Shown here in pieces: positions 44,674 through 52,560 of a stretch of 64,000 bases of DNA; the first letter of the stretch is position 1; every line of letters begins with the position of its first letter. The notes below the pieces were generated by a model that was given only the letters and a program-made list of their open reading frames with translations, did no database searches and was not told where the DNA came from. Where the stretch lies: NCBI RefSeq assembly GCF_002952775.1, contig NZ_CP025066.1, positions 1,674,001 through 1,738,000 of the forward strand, in the 5' to 3' direction. Position numbers and translations under genes: made by a program. The stretch is from Halalkaliarchaeum desulfuricum (GTDB lineage Archaea; Halobacteriota; Halobacteria; Halobacteriales; Haloferacaceae).

Positions 44674-45405
44674 ATGCCCGTTTCGACGCAAGCGTTGATC
44701 GATGAATTGCATCGGCTGACCGAAAAGTTGGGTGGGCCGCCCACTCTCGCTCAACTTCGCGAACATGGTGAATATTCGGCTACCACGTATTACGACCGGT
44801 TTGGATCGTGGAACAACGCTCTCGAGGCAGCTGGGTATGCCTCGCGCGATCCGGACTCGAAAATCCCGGTCGATGATCTCCTCGAGGAACTCCAGCGACT
44901 TGCCGATGAGTTGGGCGAACCCCCGAGCGCTGCGCAGATGAACGAACATGGTGACTATTGGGCGTCCACCTATCGCGATCGATTCGGGTCGTGGAACGAA
45001 GCGCTCGCCAAAGCGGGATTCGGACCCGGCGAACGTCGCGATGCACAGATCTCAGAACAGGACCTCCTCGATGAACTTCGGCGGCTTGGTGACGCAAGTG
45101 ACGAGCCTGCCCCACCCACGTTCGAGATGATGGACGAGTCCGGCCGGTATGGTGCTCGAACCTACATCCGGCACTTCGGATCGTGGAACAAGGCGGTGCA
45201 GGAGGCTGGATTTGAACCCGAACACCCACGTGAAGTACGTGAGGAGGAACTGTGTGCTGAATTGCGTCGATTGGCAACTGAACTTGAGAAGTCACGTCCA
45301 ACGGCCCAGGACATGGTTGAACATGGCCGACACGGAGTTGCAACGTACCAGCGTCAGTTCGGAAGCTGGTCGAACGCGCTCGATGCCGCGTTTGAGAACG
45401 ACTGA
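44674..45405 (+). CDS. HNH-associated repeat protein, four repeats, 243 aa
   Basis: Start MPVSTQALIDELHRLTEKLG. Four copies of a repeat of about 60 residues, each with a helix, a T-x-x-x-M/L-x-x-x-G box and a closing F-G-S-W-x-x-A segment (DRFGSWNNALEAAGY, DRFGSWNEALAKAGF, RHFGSWNKAVQEAGF, RQFGSWSNALDAAF). This is the homing-endonuclease-associated repeat, thought to bind DNA. No HNH nuclease domain is attached. It may be a repressor or accessory DNA-binding protein of the element. Confidence 0.85.
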   Translation: MPVSTQALIDELHRLTEKLGGPPTLAQLREHGEYSATTYYDRFGSWNNALEAAGYASRDPDSKIPVDDLLEELQRLADELGEPPSAAQMNEHGDYWASTYRDRFGSWNEALAKAGFGPGERRDAQISEQDLLDELRRLGDASDEPAPPTFEMMDESGRYGARTYIRHFGSWNKAVQEAGFEPEHPREVREEELCAELRRLATELEKSRPTAQDMVEHGRHGVATYQRQFGSWSNALDAAFEND

Positions 45406-45462
45406 AAAAGAAGACTGAGAAATATATAAACTGGCATATGTTTACTGATCCAGAGAGCCAGT

Positions 45463-47553
45463 TTACGTGGGGTCTATGTAGCCGTCTTTCGGTTCGTAGA
45501 TTTCGCCTTTCCGCCGGAGCTTCTCGAGTTCCTCCTCGGCTTGCTCTGGGTCCATTCCCGCCGCCTCGGCATCCTCAATGACCTCCTCGATCGGGGCGCC
45601 CAGCGAGTACTCCGGGTCGTTAGCGTAGCTCTCGATGATGCCCTCCAGCGTCTTCACGCGGTCGCGCTGGCTCTTCGACTGGCCCGTCTCGACGACATCG
45701 GCGTCGAACTGTGAGGTCTCAGGGTCGACGCCGATCTTTCGCATACAGTCGAGCCAGATGTCGATCACGCGCTTGGCGTCCTCGATCTCGACGGTCTCCG
45801 ACAGGCGGATCCTGGCGCTTGCTTCCGCCAGCCGGTGTAGCGCCTCGATCGACCGGGCCGTCGTCGGAATCGGTGAATCCTCGTCGTCGCCCGCCCGCCG
45901 GATGTCGACGTAGTGATCGGCGATGTACTGCTCGGCCTCCTCGGTCAACACGGGATGAACCTCCTCGCGAGCCAGCGCGATGTAGGCGCGTAGCGTCTCC
46001 TCGTCGATCTCGGGCTCGGCGACGGCACGTTCCGTCTCGTCCAACTCCTGTCCGGAGGCGAGTTTCTGGCCCGTCCGCGCCATCGTGTTGAGGTGCTCTG
46101 CGAGCTTGCGATCGGTCTCGGGATCGGGCTCATCACGCATCGGGAAGATCAGATCGAACCGCGAGACGAGCGCCGGATCCAGGTCGATCTGCTCGCCGAT
46201 CGGCTGGTAGGGATCGTACCGGCCGTACTTCGGGTTCGCCGCTGCGAGCACGGACGAGGCCGCGGGCAGGGTGACGTTGTTGTCGCCCTTCGAGACGGAG
46301 ATCGTTCCGCTGGCCATCGACTCCTTCATCCCGGCGCGATCCTCTTCCTCCATGTCGTCGAGCTCGTCGATCGCCGCCAGCGAGCGATGCGCCTTCACGA
46401 GTGCGCCACCCCGGATGACCCACCCGCCGCCGTCGAGATCCGACTGCACCGCCGTGGCCGTCAGCCCGGCCTTGGTGCTCCCGGATCCGTCGGTGTAGAT
46501 CGCGCCCGGAGTCACACGTTTCGCGTACTGCAGCATTCCCGACTTGTCCACGCCAGGATCGCCGATCAGCAGGATGTGGATCGTCCCCCGGGTATGGGAG
46601 CCATCGGGAAGCTGTTTCTCGACGCCCTGGAACAACTGCAACGCAATCGCGAGCTTGATCCGCTCGTGACCGATGTGGGAGACCTTGATCGAGTTGACGA
46701 CCTTCGCGTAGGGGTCGTCGCTGGCGGCGATCGACTCGACCTCCTCGCGATGCGCCTCGATGTCGGCGTCCGCCCAGTCGGTGTCGTCCGTCTGGACCGC
46801 CTGCGCGTCACCGTACAGCTCGATCGTCGGTCGCGTCTGGTTGCCGTGGCGTTCCTGGTGGCCCTCGAGGCGCGCCTGCACGGTGACCCGGTCGCCCGAG
46901 CGGGCCGCCCGGCACAGGTCTTCCCGCAGGTTGATGTCGAACGTCGACTGGCCGTCCTCGGCCTCTTCGGGGGGTTTCTGCAGGCGCATCCGCTGGAAGT
47001 TGATCATCTCCGACTGGGCGTAGTTGAGGTCAAAGGGCCCCTGTCGCTCACATCCCTGGCACTCGTGGGGCTCTTGCAGCGTCGTGGCGTCGTACGCCTG
47101 CGGAATGTAGGTCATCGTCCCACAGCGCCGGCACTCGAAGGCCGCCTCGGTGATGAGTGGCTTGACATCGCTCTGCTCGATGATCTGCCCGGAGATCCCG
47201 ATCAGCTCGCCGAAGTGCTGGTCCGGGTCGATGTGGCCGATCGAATAGGTGCGGTAGTCCGGCAAGTTCTCAAGGCGGACGCTCGCGCCCTCCAGCGAGA
47301 TGTCCACGGGGAGATCGAACAACCGGAGTGCCTCCTCGGCGTGTTCGCGAAGGCGGTCGGGGGACTGCAGCCAGTCGTTGGCCAACTGCGGGTCGAATTG
47401 GTAGAGATCGTCGAAGTCGACGAACAGCGACTTGCGCTCGTTCGGGTAGTGCTGGGCGAGCTGCCCGATCTCATCGCGGTAGTAGGTGCGATAGAACTCG
47501 AGGAACGCGTCGGTCGGGGAGTCGCTAGTGGCCGTCTGGGCGTCAGTGCTCAT
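45463..47553 (-). CDS. mcm: MCM-type replicative helicase of a mobile element, 696 aa
   Basis: The N-terminal domain has a four-Cys zinc site (CRRC at 141-144 and CQGC at 165-168). The AAA+ core has Walker A GDPGVDKS at 331-338, a variant with Asp where most MCMs have Ala, Thr or Gly; Walker B LAAIDELDDM at 392-401; the presensor region SVSKGDNNVTLPAASSVLAA; and arginine finger LVSRFDLIF. A winged helix ends the protein (LEKLRRKGEIYEPKDGYIDP). Chromosomal MCM in haloarchaea normally sits elsewhere, and the phage-like neighbours mark this as an element-encoded copy. It is the last gene of the minus-strand operon and overlaps the preceding gene by four bases. Confidence 0.92.
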   Translation of the reverse strand: MSTDAQTATSDSPTDAFLEFYRTYYRDEIGQLAQHYPNERKSLFVDFDDLYQFDPQLANDWLQSPDRLREHAEEALRLFDLPVDISLEGASVRLENLPDYRTYSIGHIDPDQHFGELIGISGQIIEQSDVKPLITEAAFECRRCGTMTYIPQAYDATTLQEPHECQGCERQGPFDLNYAQSEMINFQRMRLQKPPEEAEDGQSTFDINLREDLCRAARSGDRVTVQARLEGHQERHGNQTRPTIELYGDAQAVQTDDTDWADADIEAHREEVESIAASDDPYAKVVNSIKVSHIGHERIKLAIALQLFQGVEKQLPDGSHTRGTIHILLIGDPGVDKSGMLQYAKRVTPGAIYTDGSGSTKAGLTATAVQSDLDGGGWVIRGGALVKAHRSLAAIDELDDMEEEDRAGMKESMASGTISVSKGDNNVTLPAASSVLAAANPKYGRYDPYQPIGEQIDLDPALVSRFDLIFPMRDEPDPETDRKLAEHLNTMARTGQKLASGQELDETERAVAEPEIDEETLRAYIALAREEVHPVLTEEAEQYIADHYVDIRRAGDDEDSPIPTTARSIEALHRLAEASARIRLSETVEIEDAKRVIDIWLDCMRKIGVDPETSQFDADVVETGQSKSQRDRVKTLEGIIESYANDPEYSLGAPIEEVIEDAEAAGMDPEQAEEELEKLRRKGEIYEPKDGYIDPT

Positions 47554-48452
47554 CGGCCACCTCCTGACCGACCAGCCCCCGGGCGCTCCTCGCGGGTGCT
47601 GGTGCTACTACTCGAAACCAACTCAGTCTGCTCGGTCCCGGGGCGGTCGTTGACGACAGGCTCCAGCCGGCCGATCGCGTCGGACATCCACCCCATCTGC
47701 TCGCCGATCCCGCCGGCCGGAATCTCCTCGAAGAGGAACCGCGGTTCCAGCGGGAACGTGTAGCCCTCATTCGGGTCGCCCGCCATCCGGCAGATTCCGT
47801 ACTCGAAGACGCCGCGCTCGCGCAGCGGCTCGATGTAGTCCTGACCGGCAAGCACGAGTAGCTGGTTCGCGTCGTTCTCCCACGGTCTGGCCTTCCGCGG
47901 TCGGAAGCGTGCGACCCACTTGCAAAGCGACGCCGCCACGGTTGCCGCCCACTGGTCCATCTCGGTGACGATTTTCTCCCCATCCGGCCGACGGCGGCCG
48001 TAGGGATTCGTGACGCGATGGTCCGGATCGGTGGGATCGTCGCCGAGGTCGTCAATTCTCTTGTCGTAGTATTTGAGGTCGCGGTCGTGGGGCACGACGC
48101 CATGCTTCGCAGACAGCACTGCCCACCCATCTGCATCGTAATTGCGAGTCCACGCCGTGACGAGATCGGCGAACTCCCGCCTGACGCCGAAGTACGTCGA
48201 CGTGTACAGCTCGCGCGCCGGCCACGCCGGGCCAGTGTCGGCGTTCGGGAGACTGGTCATCGGCTCGTCCGGGCCGACACTGGCGACGTGGAGGTCGGTC
48301 GGATCCCCGGGATCGCGTTTCTGCTTGCCGCAGCCGACGAGGACGAGGGCTCCATCGAGGTGGATTTCCGCGCGATCGGTTTCCTTGCGGTCGGATTCGA
48401 AGTCAAGACGTGGGGCAACATCGGGGCCAGCCGCGACCTGGACGTCAGTCAT
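47550..48452 (-). CDS. DUF6884-like protein, 300 aa
   Basis: The pattern LVLVGCGKQKRDPGDP, ARELYTSTYFGVRREFADLV, WAVLSAKHGVVPHDRDLKYY, then WVARFRPRK and LLVLAGQDYIEPLRERG is that of DUF6884, common in phages and plasmids. The function is not established; the fold is thought to be related to nucleic-acid-modifying or YaaA-like proteins. It overlaps the J-domain gene by 8 bases through a CGATGACTGACG junction. Confidence 0.7.
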   Translation of the reverse strand: MTDVQVAAGPDVAPRLDFESDRKETDRAEIHLDGALVLVGCGKQKRDPGDPTDLHVASVGPDEPMTSLPNADTGPAWPARELYTSTYFGVRREFADLVTAWTRNYDADGWAVLSAKHGVVPHDRDLKYYDKRIDDLGDDPTDPDHRVTNPYGRRRPDGEKIVTEMDQWAATVAASLCKWVARFRPRKARPWENDANQLLVLAGQDYIEPLRERGVFEYGICRMAGDPNEGYTFPLEPRFLFEEIPAGGIGEQMGWMSDAIGRLEPVVNDRPGTEQTELVSSSSTSTREERPGAGRSGGGR

Positions 48453-49041
48453 CGAGCATCGCCTCCTCGGCCGCGACGATTCGCTGGAACTCCGCTCGCG
48501 ATCCGCCCGCGTCCGGGTGTGCCTCGGCCTTGAGCCGTCTGGCTGCTGCCTCGACCACGTCTGCCGGGGCCTCCGGGGCGACGTTCAGCACCTCGTGTGG
48601 AGCTGCCGTGCTACCGTCTGCGACGACGATCGCGTCATCGTCGGCCGGCGGCAGGCGGGCGTTCGCGAACTCCGACTCGCCAGTCGTTACGGGTCGCGAG
48701 TCCATCTTGCGCTTCTCGTGGATGTACAGTCCGATGGTGCGGAGGTTATCTCGCACACGCGAGTACGCATCACACGCGACGGCGTACTGCTCTCCATCCA
48801 TGCGCCACCGGACGACGACGCTCGGGTCGTCCGGCTTGGGCTGGTTTGCGTACGGCCGCTTCGGGTTGCGCGACTGGTGCTCCATGTTCGTCTCGAGGCG
48901 CCAGTCGTCGACGCCGAGACGATCCAGCTCCGCTTCGAGGTCGTCGATCGCCTGCGCGAGGGAGACCTCATACGAGCGGTTCTTCGAACGGTCGCGAGCT
49001 GGCGTCCGCTCGAAGTCCGCCGGCCACTCGACGTCAGTCAT
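48445..49041 (-). CDS. J-domain-containing element protein, 198 aa
   Basis: The N-terminal part (MTDVEWPADFERTPARDRSK) is of unknown type. The C-terminal 55 residues look like a J-domain: PHEVLNVAPEAPADVVEAAA, RRLKAEAHPDAGGSRAEFQR, with HPD intact. It should stimulate the host Hsp70 (DnaK), as in plasmid and phage replication where J-proteins remodel initiation complexes. Between MTase, zinc protein and MCM, a replication role fits. Confidence 0.8.
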   Translation of the reverse strand: MTDVEWPADFERTPARDRSKNRSYEVSLAQAIDDLEAELDRLGVDDWRLETNMEHQSRNPKRPYANQPKPDDPSVVVRWRMDGEQYAVACDAYSRVRDNLRTIGLYIHEKRKMDSRPVTTGESEFANARLPPADDDAIVVADGSTAAPHEVLNVAPEAPADVVEAAARRLKAEAHPDAGGSRAEFQRIVAAEEAMLDD

Positions 49042-49300
49042 CGCGATCACCTCGACCGGCCTCCAGCAGGTCGTTCTGTTTGACGTAGAGTCGGTTGTCC
49101 AGCGAACAGCGCTCGCAGACCAGCGACTCGGTGCCGTTGCTGAAGTGGACGACGTAGTCGGCGGTGTTGCGACAGCCCTCGTAGGCGCAGCCACGATCGC
49201 CGTCGTACCCCTCGGCCGAGACCGGTTCGACGGCACCCTGCTCGACCCAGCGACGGAACTCCTCGGACTCCCCGGTCAGGGGATCAACCGCGTCAGTCAT
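49034..49300 (-). CDS. Small zinc-binding protein, 88 aa
   Basis: MTDAVDPLTGESEEFRRWVE, then CAYEGCRN and CERCS, a four-Cys site. It overlaps genes on both sides by 8 bases via the same CGATGACTGACG junction. Probably a DNA- or protein-binding accessory of the replication operon. Confidence 0.7.
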   Translation of the reverse strand: MTDAVDPLTGESEEFRRWVEQGAVEPVSAEGYDGDRGCAYEGCRNTADYVVHFSNGTESLVCERCSLDNRLYVKQNDLLEAGRGDRDD

Positions 49301-50891
49301 CGGTCGAAGACACCTCCGCGTAGGCGGGAATCTCCGTCTCTGGATCCGCTGTGACCCCACCACCGAACGTCGACAGGCTCGGTGTGTTCCACGAGAGGAT
49401 GTGGGCCCCGAGCGCTCTCGCGAGATTCACCGGGACGGCGTTCCCGATCTGCTTGCGTACCGACCGCTTGGTGTCGCCACAGATCTCGTAGTCGGCGGGG
49501 AACCCCTGCGCCTGCTTGGTCTCGTGTGGCTCGAGCAGCCGATACCGGATGTCCAGCCCCCACGGGAACAGGTCGGGTTCGATCAGTGCGTGGCGCGCTT
49601 TCGTCCGAACGGTCGGCAGCGGCTCGTCGACGTCGGCGGCGTCGCTTTGCCCGTTGTAGACGATCAGGTACGGCGAGACCAGATGACCGTCGTGGTTCCG
49701 GGCCGTGATCGTGTGGGCGGGCTGGGCGCCGGGATCGTAGGTCGCGTTGCTGTGGACGCCCCGCTGGGGCAGGTTGCGCGGTTTTACGAACGCGTCGACG
49801 GCGATGTGGTGGATCGCACCGGTTGTCGTGACGGTCGGGACGGGGCGACCCTGGGCGTCGCGTGGGTACGCCCCCGAATGCTGGCCCATCACCAGCACGG
49901 CGCCGGGATCCGGCTCCTCCCCCGTGACACCACCGTCGGCGATCGCGACCTCGCCCGTCACGAGGAACGGCTCGGTGCGCTCTTTGACGGCAGTCTCGAG
50001 GTCGTCGATCGGGACGACATCGTCCTGCAACTGTTCGACGTCTTCGGGACCGAGCGTCTCGACGACGTCGGCGTACGGCGCCAGTCGGTCGTCACAGTGT
50101 CGACGGATTCCCTCGGCGATCCGCTGCATCGTATTCTTCGCGAGCGGGCGCGAGCGGGCCCAGATGGATTCGCCCCGATCCGACCAGTCGATGATCGTGG
50201 CGGCGGTCCGGTACTCGCGCAAGTCGTCCTCGGGATCGGCCGAGTGTGTCGGCTCGGGTGCGGTGGGTTTGTGCGTCCGGCTGCCGATGACGAACAGCCG
50301 CCGTCTCGAGGTTGGATCACCGTAGTCACACGCCCGGAGCGTAACCCCGTACCGCCCGCGGTCGTCGCGGATAATCGTGTAGCCGAGTGCCTGGAGCGTC
50401 TGGATCCACTGCTGGTAGATCGCCCCGTCGTTCGTCGCCTCGCCGTCGATCACGCGCGACCAGCTGCGGAACTCGGGGACGTTCTCGATCAGCAGCTGCT
50501 CCGGGCGGAGCTGCTGGATCCAATGCAGGACGTGCCACGCCGACGCGCGTTCCTGCTCGCGAATCGGCTTCCCCCCGCGGGCGTTCGAGTGGTGCGTACA
50601 GCTCGGGCCGCCCGCAAGGAGCGTCACGGCCCCGGGATCGACGACATCCGGCGGATGCAGCTCCTCGATCTTGGCGTGGTAATGCTCGGCCCACGGGTGG
50701 TTTTGCTCGTGGGTCGCAATCGCGTCCTCGGAGTGGTTGATCGCGACCAGACGGACGTCCTCGCCGAGAGTGCCGCCCAGCGCTTCACACGCCTGGGCGA
50801 TCCCGGTGGAGAGCCCACCGGCGCCGGCGAAGAGATCCACGACAACGATCTCCGCGTCCGATGACGAGGACGGAGACGAGGGAGACGTCAC
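49293..50891 (-). CDS. C5-cytosine DNA methyltransferase, 532 aa
   Basis: Motif I DLFAGAGGLSTG at residues 19-30, catalytic loop GGPSCTHHSNARGG (Cys98; PSC in place of the usual PPC), ENVPEF motif VI, the QRRR-like TSRRRLFVIGSR, and C-terminal motif IX/X RYRLLEPHETKQAQGFPADY and QIGNAVPVNLARAL. The target-recognition region between is long. No restriction gene accompanies it, so it probably protects or regulates the element. First gene of the operon after the operator region. Confidence 0.93.
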   Translation of the reverse strand: MTSPSSPSSSSDAEIVVVDLFAGAGGLSTGIAQACEALGGTLGEDVRLVAINHSEDAIATHEQNHPWAEHYHAKIEELHPPDVVDPGAVTLLAGGPSCTHHSNARGGKPIREQERASAWHVLHWIQQLRPEQLLIENVPEFRSWSRVIDGEATNDGAIYQQWIQTLQALGYTIIRDDRGRYGVTLRACDYGDPTSRRRLFVIGSRTHKPTAPEPTHSADPEDDLREYRTAATIIDWSDRGESIWARSRPLAKNTMQRIAEGIRRHCDDRLAPYADVVETLGPEDVEQLQDDVVPIDDLETAVKERTEPFLVTGEVAIADGGVTGEEPDPGAVLVMGQHSGAYPRDAQGRPVPTVTTTGAIHHIAVDAFVKPRNLPQRGVHSNATYDPGAQPAHTITARNHDGHLVSPYLIVYNGQSDAADVDEPLPTVRTKARHALIEPDLFPWGLDIRYRLLEPHETKQAQGFPADYEICGDTKRSVRKQIGNAVPVNLARALGAHILSWNTPSLSTFGGGVTADPETEIPAYAEVSSTDD

Positions 50892-50950
50892 GCGACCACC
50901 TCCACGGCCGGTGGAACGACACGATCGACGCGGTGGTTCGTCACGATCCG

Positions 50951-50970
50951 ATTAACAATGTTGTTAGCGG
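50951..50970. promoter_or_regulatory. Palindromic operator-like site before the methylase-MCM operon
   Basis: attaacaatgttgttagcgg is an imperfect inverted repeat of the same type as the perfect one at 51146. A half-site (ctaacaac) lies at about 50981-50988. It is 60-80 bases upstream of the methylase ATG and overlaps the only TATA-like run there (ttaat), the position expected of a repressor site. Confidence 0.55.
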
Positions 50971-51075
50971 GAGAACGCCCCCTAACAACCGCCCCGGAAC
51001 GCGAGAGCGACGCGAGAGTTGACGTACTTATCAGTAGTGGAGTGTTGTGTACAGTGGTGTTGTGCATGGATTTTA

Positions 51076-51675
51076 CTAGTCTTGTGTTACATTCGTGGTA
51101 TGTCCGTCTTGACCCACCGTGTGAGCGGTAGGCTGATGCCCTTCGCCGCTAACAACATTGTTAGCGGGGTCGATACCTGGAACAGCGTCGAGATCACACT
51201 CGACAACCTGGACCTCGCGGACGTCACTCCGGTCATCGGTCTGTGCCACGTCGCGTTTTCCCGTGGCCAGGCTGAATCCATCCGACTGGGCGACGTCTTC
51301 GAACACGCGGTGGACCTGCTGGGGCACGAGATCACCGTGACCGTGTCCTGCAAGCGCGTCGGCAAGCTCGCGCCAGTACATCGATGCCTTCCCACCGCGA
51401 GCCTCTGCTCGGCGGAGCAGGATCTGTCGGGCGTCCCTGACGCGTTTCTCGTGGTTGGAGGCATCCGGGCCGGGCACGCCGACGATCGCCTCCAGCCGTG
51501 CCTCGAGGTCGTCGATCCGCTGGGCTTGCGCGTCAAGCCGCTCGGCGAGCTGCTGGATCGTCTCCTCGAGACGGGGGAGATCGTCCCGGACGGCGGGGAG
51601 GACGACCTGGTCCTGCTTGGCTGCCGTCTTCTGGAGTGTGATCTCCCACTCGTCGTGGCCGTTGCTACGCGACAT
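51076..51675 (-). CDS. Coiled-coil, putative DNA-binding protein, 199 aa
   Basis: An N-terminal coiled coil (RDDLPRLEETIQQLAERLDA and QAQRIDDLEARLEAIVG) is followed by a winged-helix-like part (EKRVRDARQILLRRAEARGG, YWRELADALAGHGHGDLVPQ). It sits at the head of the element's operon, between two operator-like palindromes. It is the natural candidate for the factor that binds them, as repressor or replication protein; this is inference. Confidence 0.7.
   Translation of the reverse strand: MSRSNGHDEWEITLQKTAAKQDQVVLPAVRDDLPRLEETIQQLAERLDAQAQRIDDLEARLEAIVGVPGPDASNHEKRVRDARQILLRRAEARGGKASMYWRELADALAGHGHGDLVPQQVHRVFEDVAQSDGFSLATGKRDVAQTDDRSDVREVQVVECDLDAVPGIDPANNVVSGEGHQPTAHTVGQDGHTTNVTQD
51146..51167. 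promoter_or_regulatory. Perfect 22-bp palindrome inside the 3' end of the 51076 gene
   Basis: The arms CCGCTAACA and TGTTAGCGG (9 bp each, 4-base centre) form a perfect inverted repeat. It is related to the site at 50951. Two such sites 195 bases apart could allow looping, or mark a replication origin. Confidence 0.55.
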
Positions 51676-51820
51676 GGTCGATCACCTCGAACTCCTCCGC
51701 GTGTTCCCAGCAGACGACGCGTCGACCGTGCTCGGGGTGTGCGATCACCGGCTGGGCCGACTCACGGCAGCCGGCGACACAGCAGTGTGGACCAATCGAG
51801 GCGTGGCGCTCGACGCTCAC
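51665..51820 (-). CDS. Small zinc-binding protein, 51 aa (GTG start)
   Basis: GTG at 51820, ribosome site ggagg 10 bases before. The protein has CCVAGC and CWEH, a likely zinc site, with composition like other small element proteins. It overlaps the coiled-coil gene by 11 bases. It is the outermost element gene before tRNA-Cys. Confidence 0.6.
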   Translation of the reverse strand: MSVERHASIGPHCCVAGCRESAQPVIAHPEHGRRVVCWEHAEEFEVIDHVA

Positions 51821-51898
51821 GACACACCCCTCCGTACTGAAAATTCTGATCTGTTAGAAGAGGCTCTCAGACGGTTGGATTCTGAGGTTTTGGGGTCA

Positions 51899-51974
51899 AG
51901 CCAAGGGCCGGATTTGAACCGGCGTTGGGCGGCTCTGCAGGCCGCTGCGTCTGACCGGACTCTGCCACCTTGGC
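51899..51974 (-). tRNA. tRNA-Cys (GCA)
   Basis: Acceptor stem GCCAAGG/CCTTGGC (51968-51974 and 51900-51906), anticodon stem GCGGC/GCCGC with loop CTGCAGA (anticodon GCA), T-arm GCCGG-TTCAAAT-CCGGC, discriminator U. CCA is not encoded. The 3' end faces the MCM operon, which makes this gene a probable attachment site of the integrated element. Confidence 0.95.
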
Positions 51975-52034
51975 GCAGGTGAATCTACCCGATTCGAACT
52001 CTTAAGGGTAGCGGTCTCCCGTCTCGCTCTCCCG

Positions 52035-52433
52035 TCAGGGAACCGGCGTCACGCGATCCACGTGCGTTAGTTCCGCGAGGTCGTCGCTCAACGCGTCCTG
52101 GTCCACGCCGGCCTCGTAATAAAAGACGAGATCGAAGGTCCCCTCCCGGAGCAGCTGTTGACACTCCCAGACGAACTCCTCGTCCTCGAGCGTCAGCCCC
52201 TGGAACTGATTCGAGGAGAAGTCGGGATCGTCGTTACCGGCGTAGATGTACGCCTCCCCCTTGTCGGCGTGTTCGGAGATCACGTCGTGGACGTCGACGG
52301 TGAGCTCCTGCATTTCGAGATCCGCCTGGCCATCGAGGTGGGTGTGGACGATACAGCCGACGAGTTCGATCTCCCCCGGCTCGAGGAGCGACTTCGTCCG
52401 TTCGTACAGCTCCTGATCGATCACGTCGTTCAT
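52035..52433 (-). CDS. DUF5778-like protein, 132 aa
   Basis: MNDVIDQELYERTKSLLEPG, then ELVGCIVHTHLDGQADLEMQ and LTLEDEEFVWECQQLLREGT. A small, acidic soluble protein found throughout haloarchaea (family name from memory). No catalytic motif. Marks the start of core chromosome. Confidence 0.75.
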   Translation of the reverse strand: MNDVIDQELYERTKSLLEPGEIELVGCIVHTHLDGQADLEMQELTVDVHDVISEHADKGEAYIYAGNDDPDFSSNQFQGLTLEDEEFVWECQQLLREGTFDLVFYYEAGVDQDALSDDLAELTHVDRVTPVP

Positions 52434-52560
52434 CGCCGGATGTTCTCTGCCGGTCTACAAACGGCTGACGGTTCGCGCCTCGGAACGGCGGCGTCGACGC
52501 AGTGTTTCGAAGAACTCCGGAGGGCGAGAGTTTTTGTCCCGGCGACACGCAGCCATCGAC

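Noticed and set aside
45208-45218. 11-base match (GGATTTGAACC) to the T-arm of tRNA-Cys, a possible att site
   Set aside because: It lies within the third repeat of a conserved coding gene where the codons for Gly-Phe-Glu-Pro explain it, and the match does not extend.
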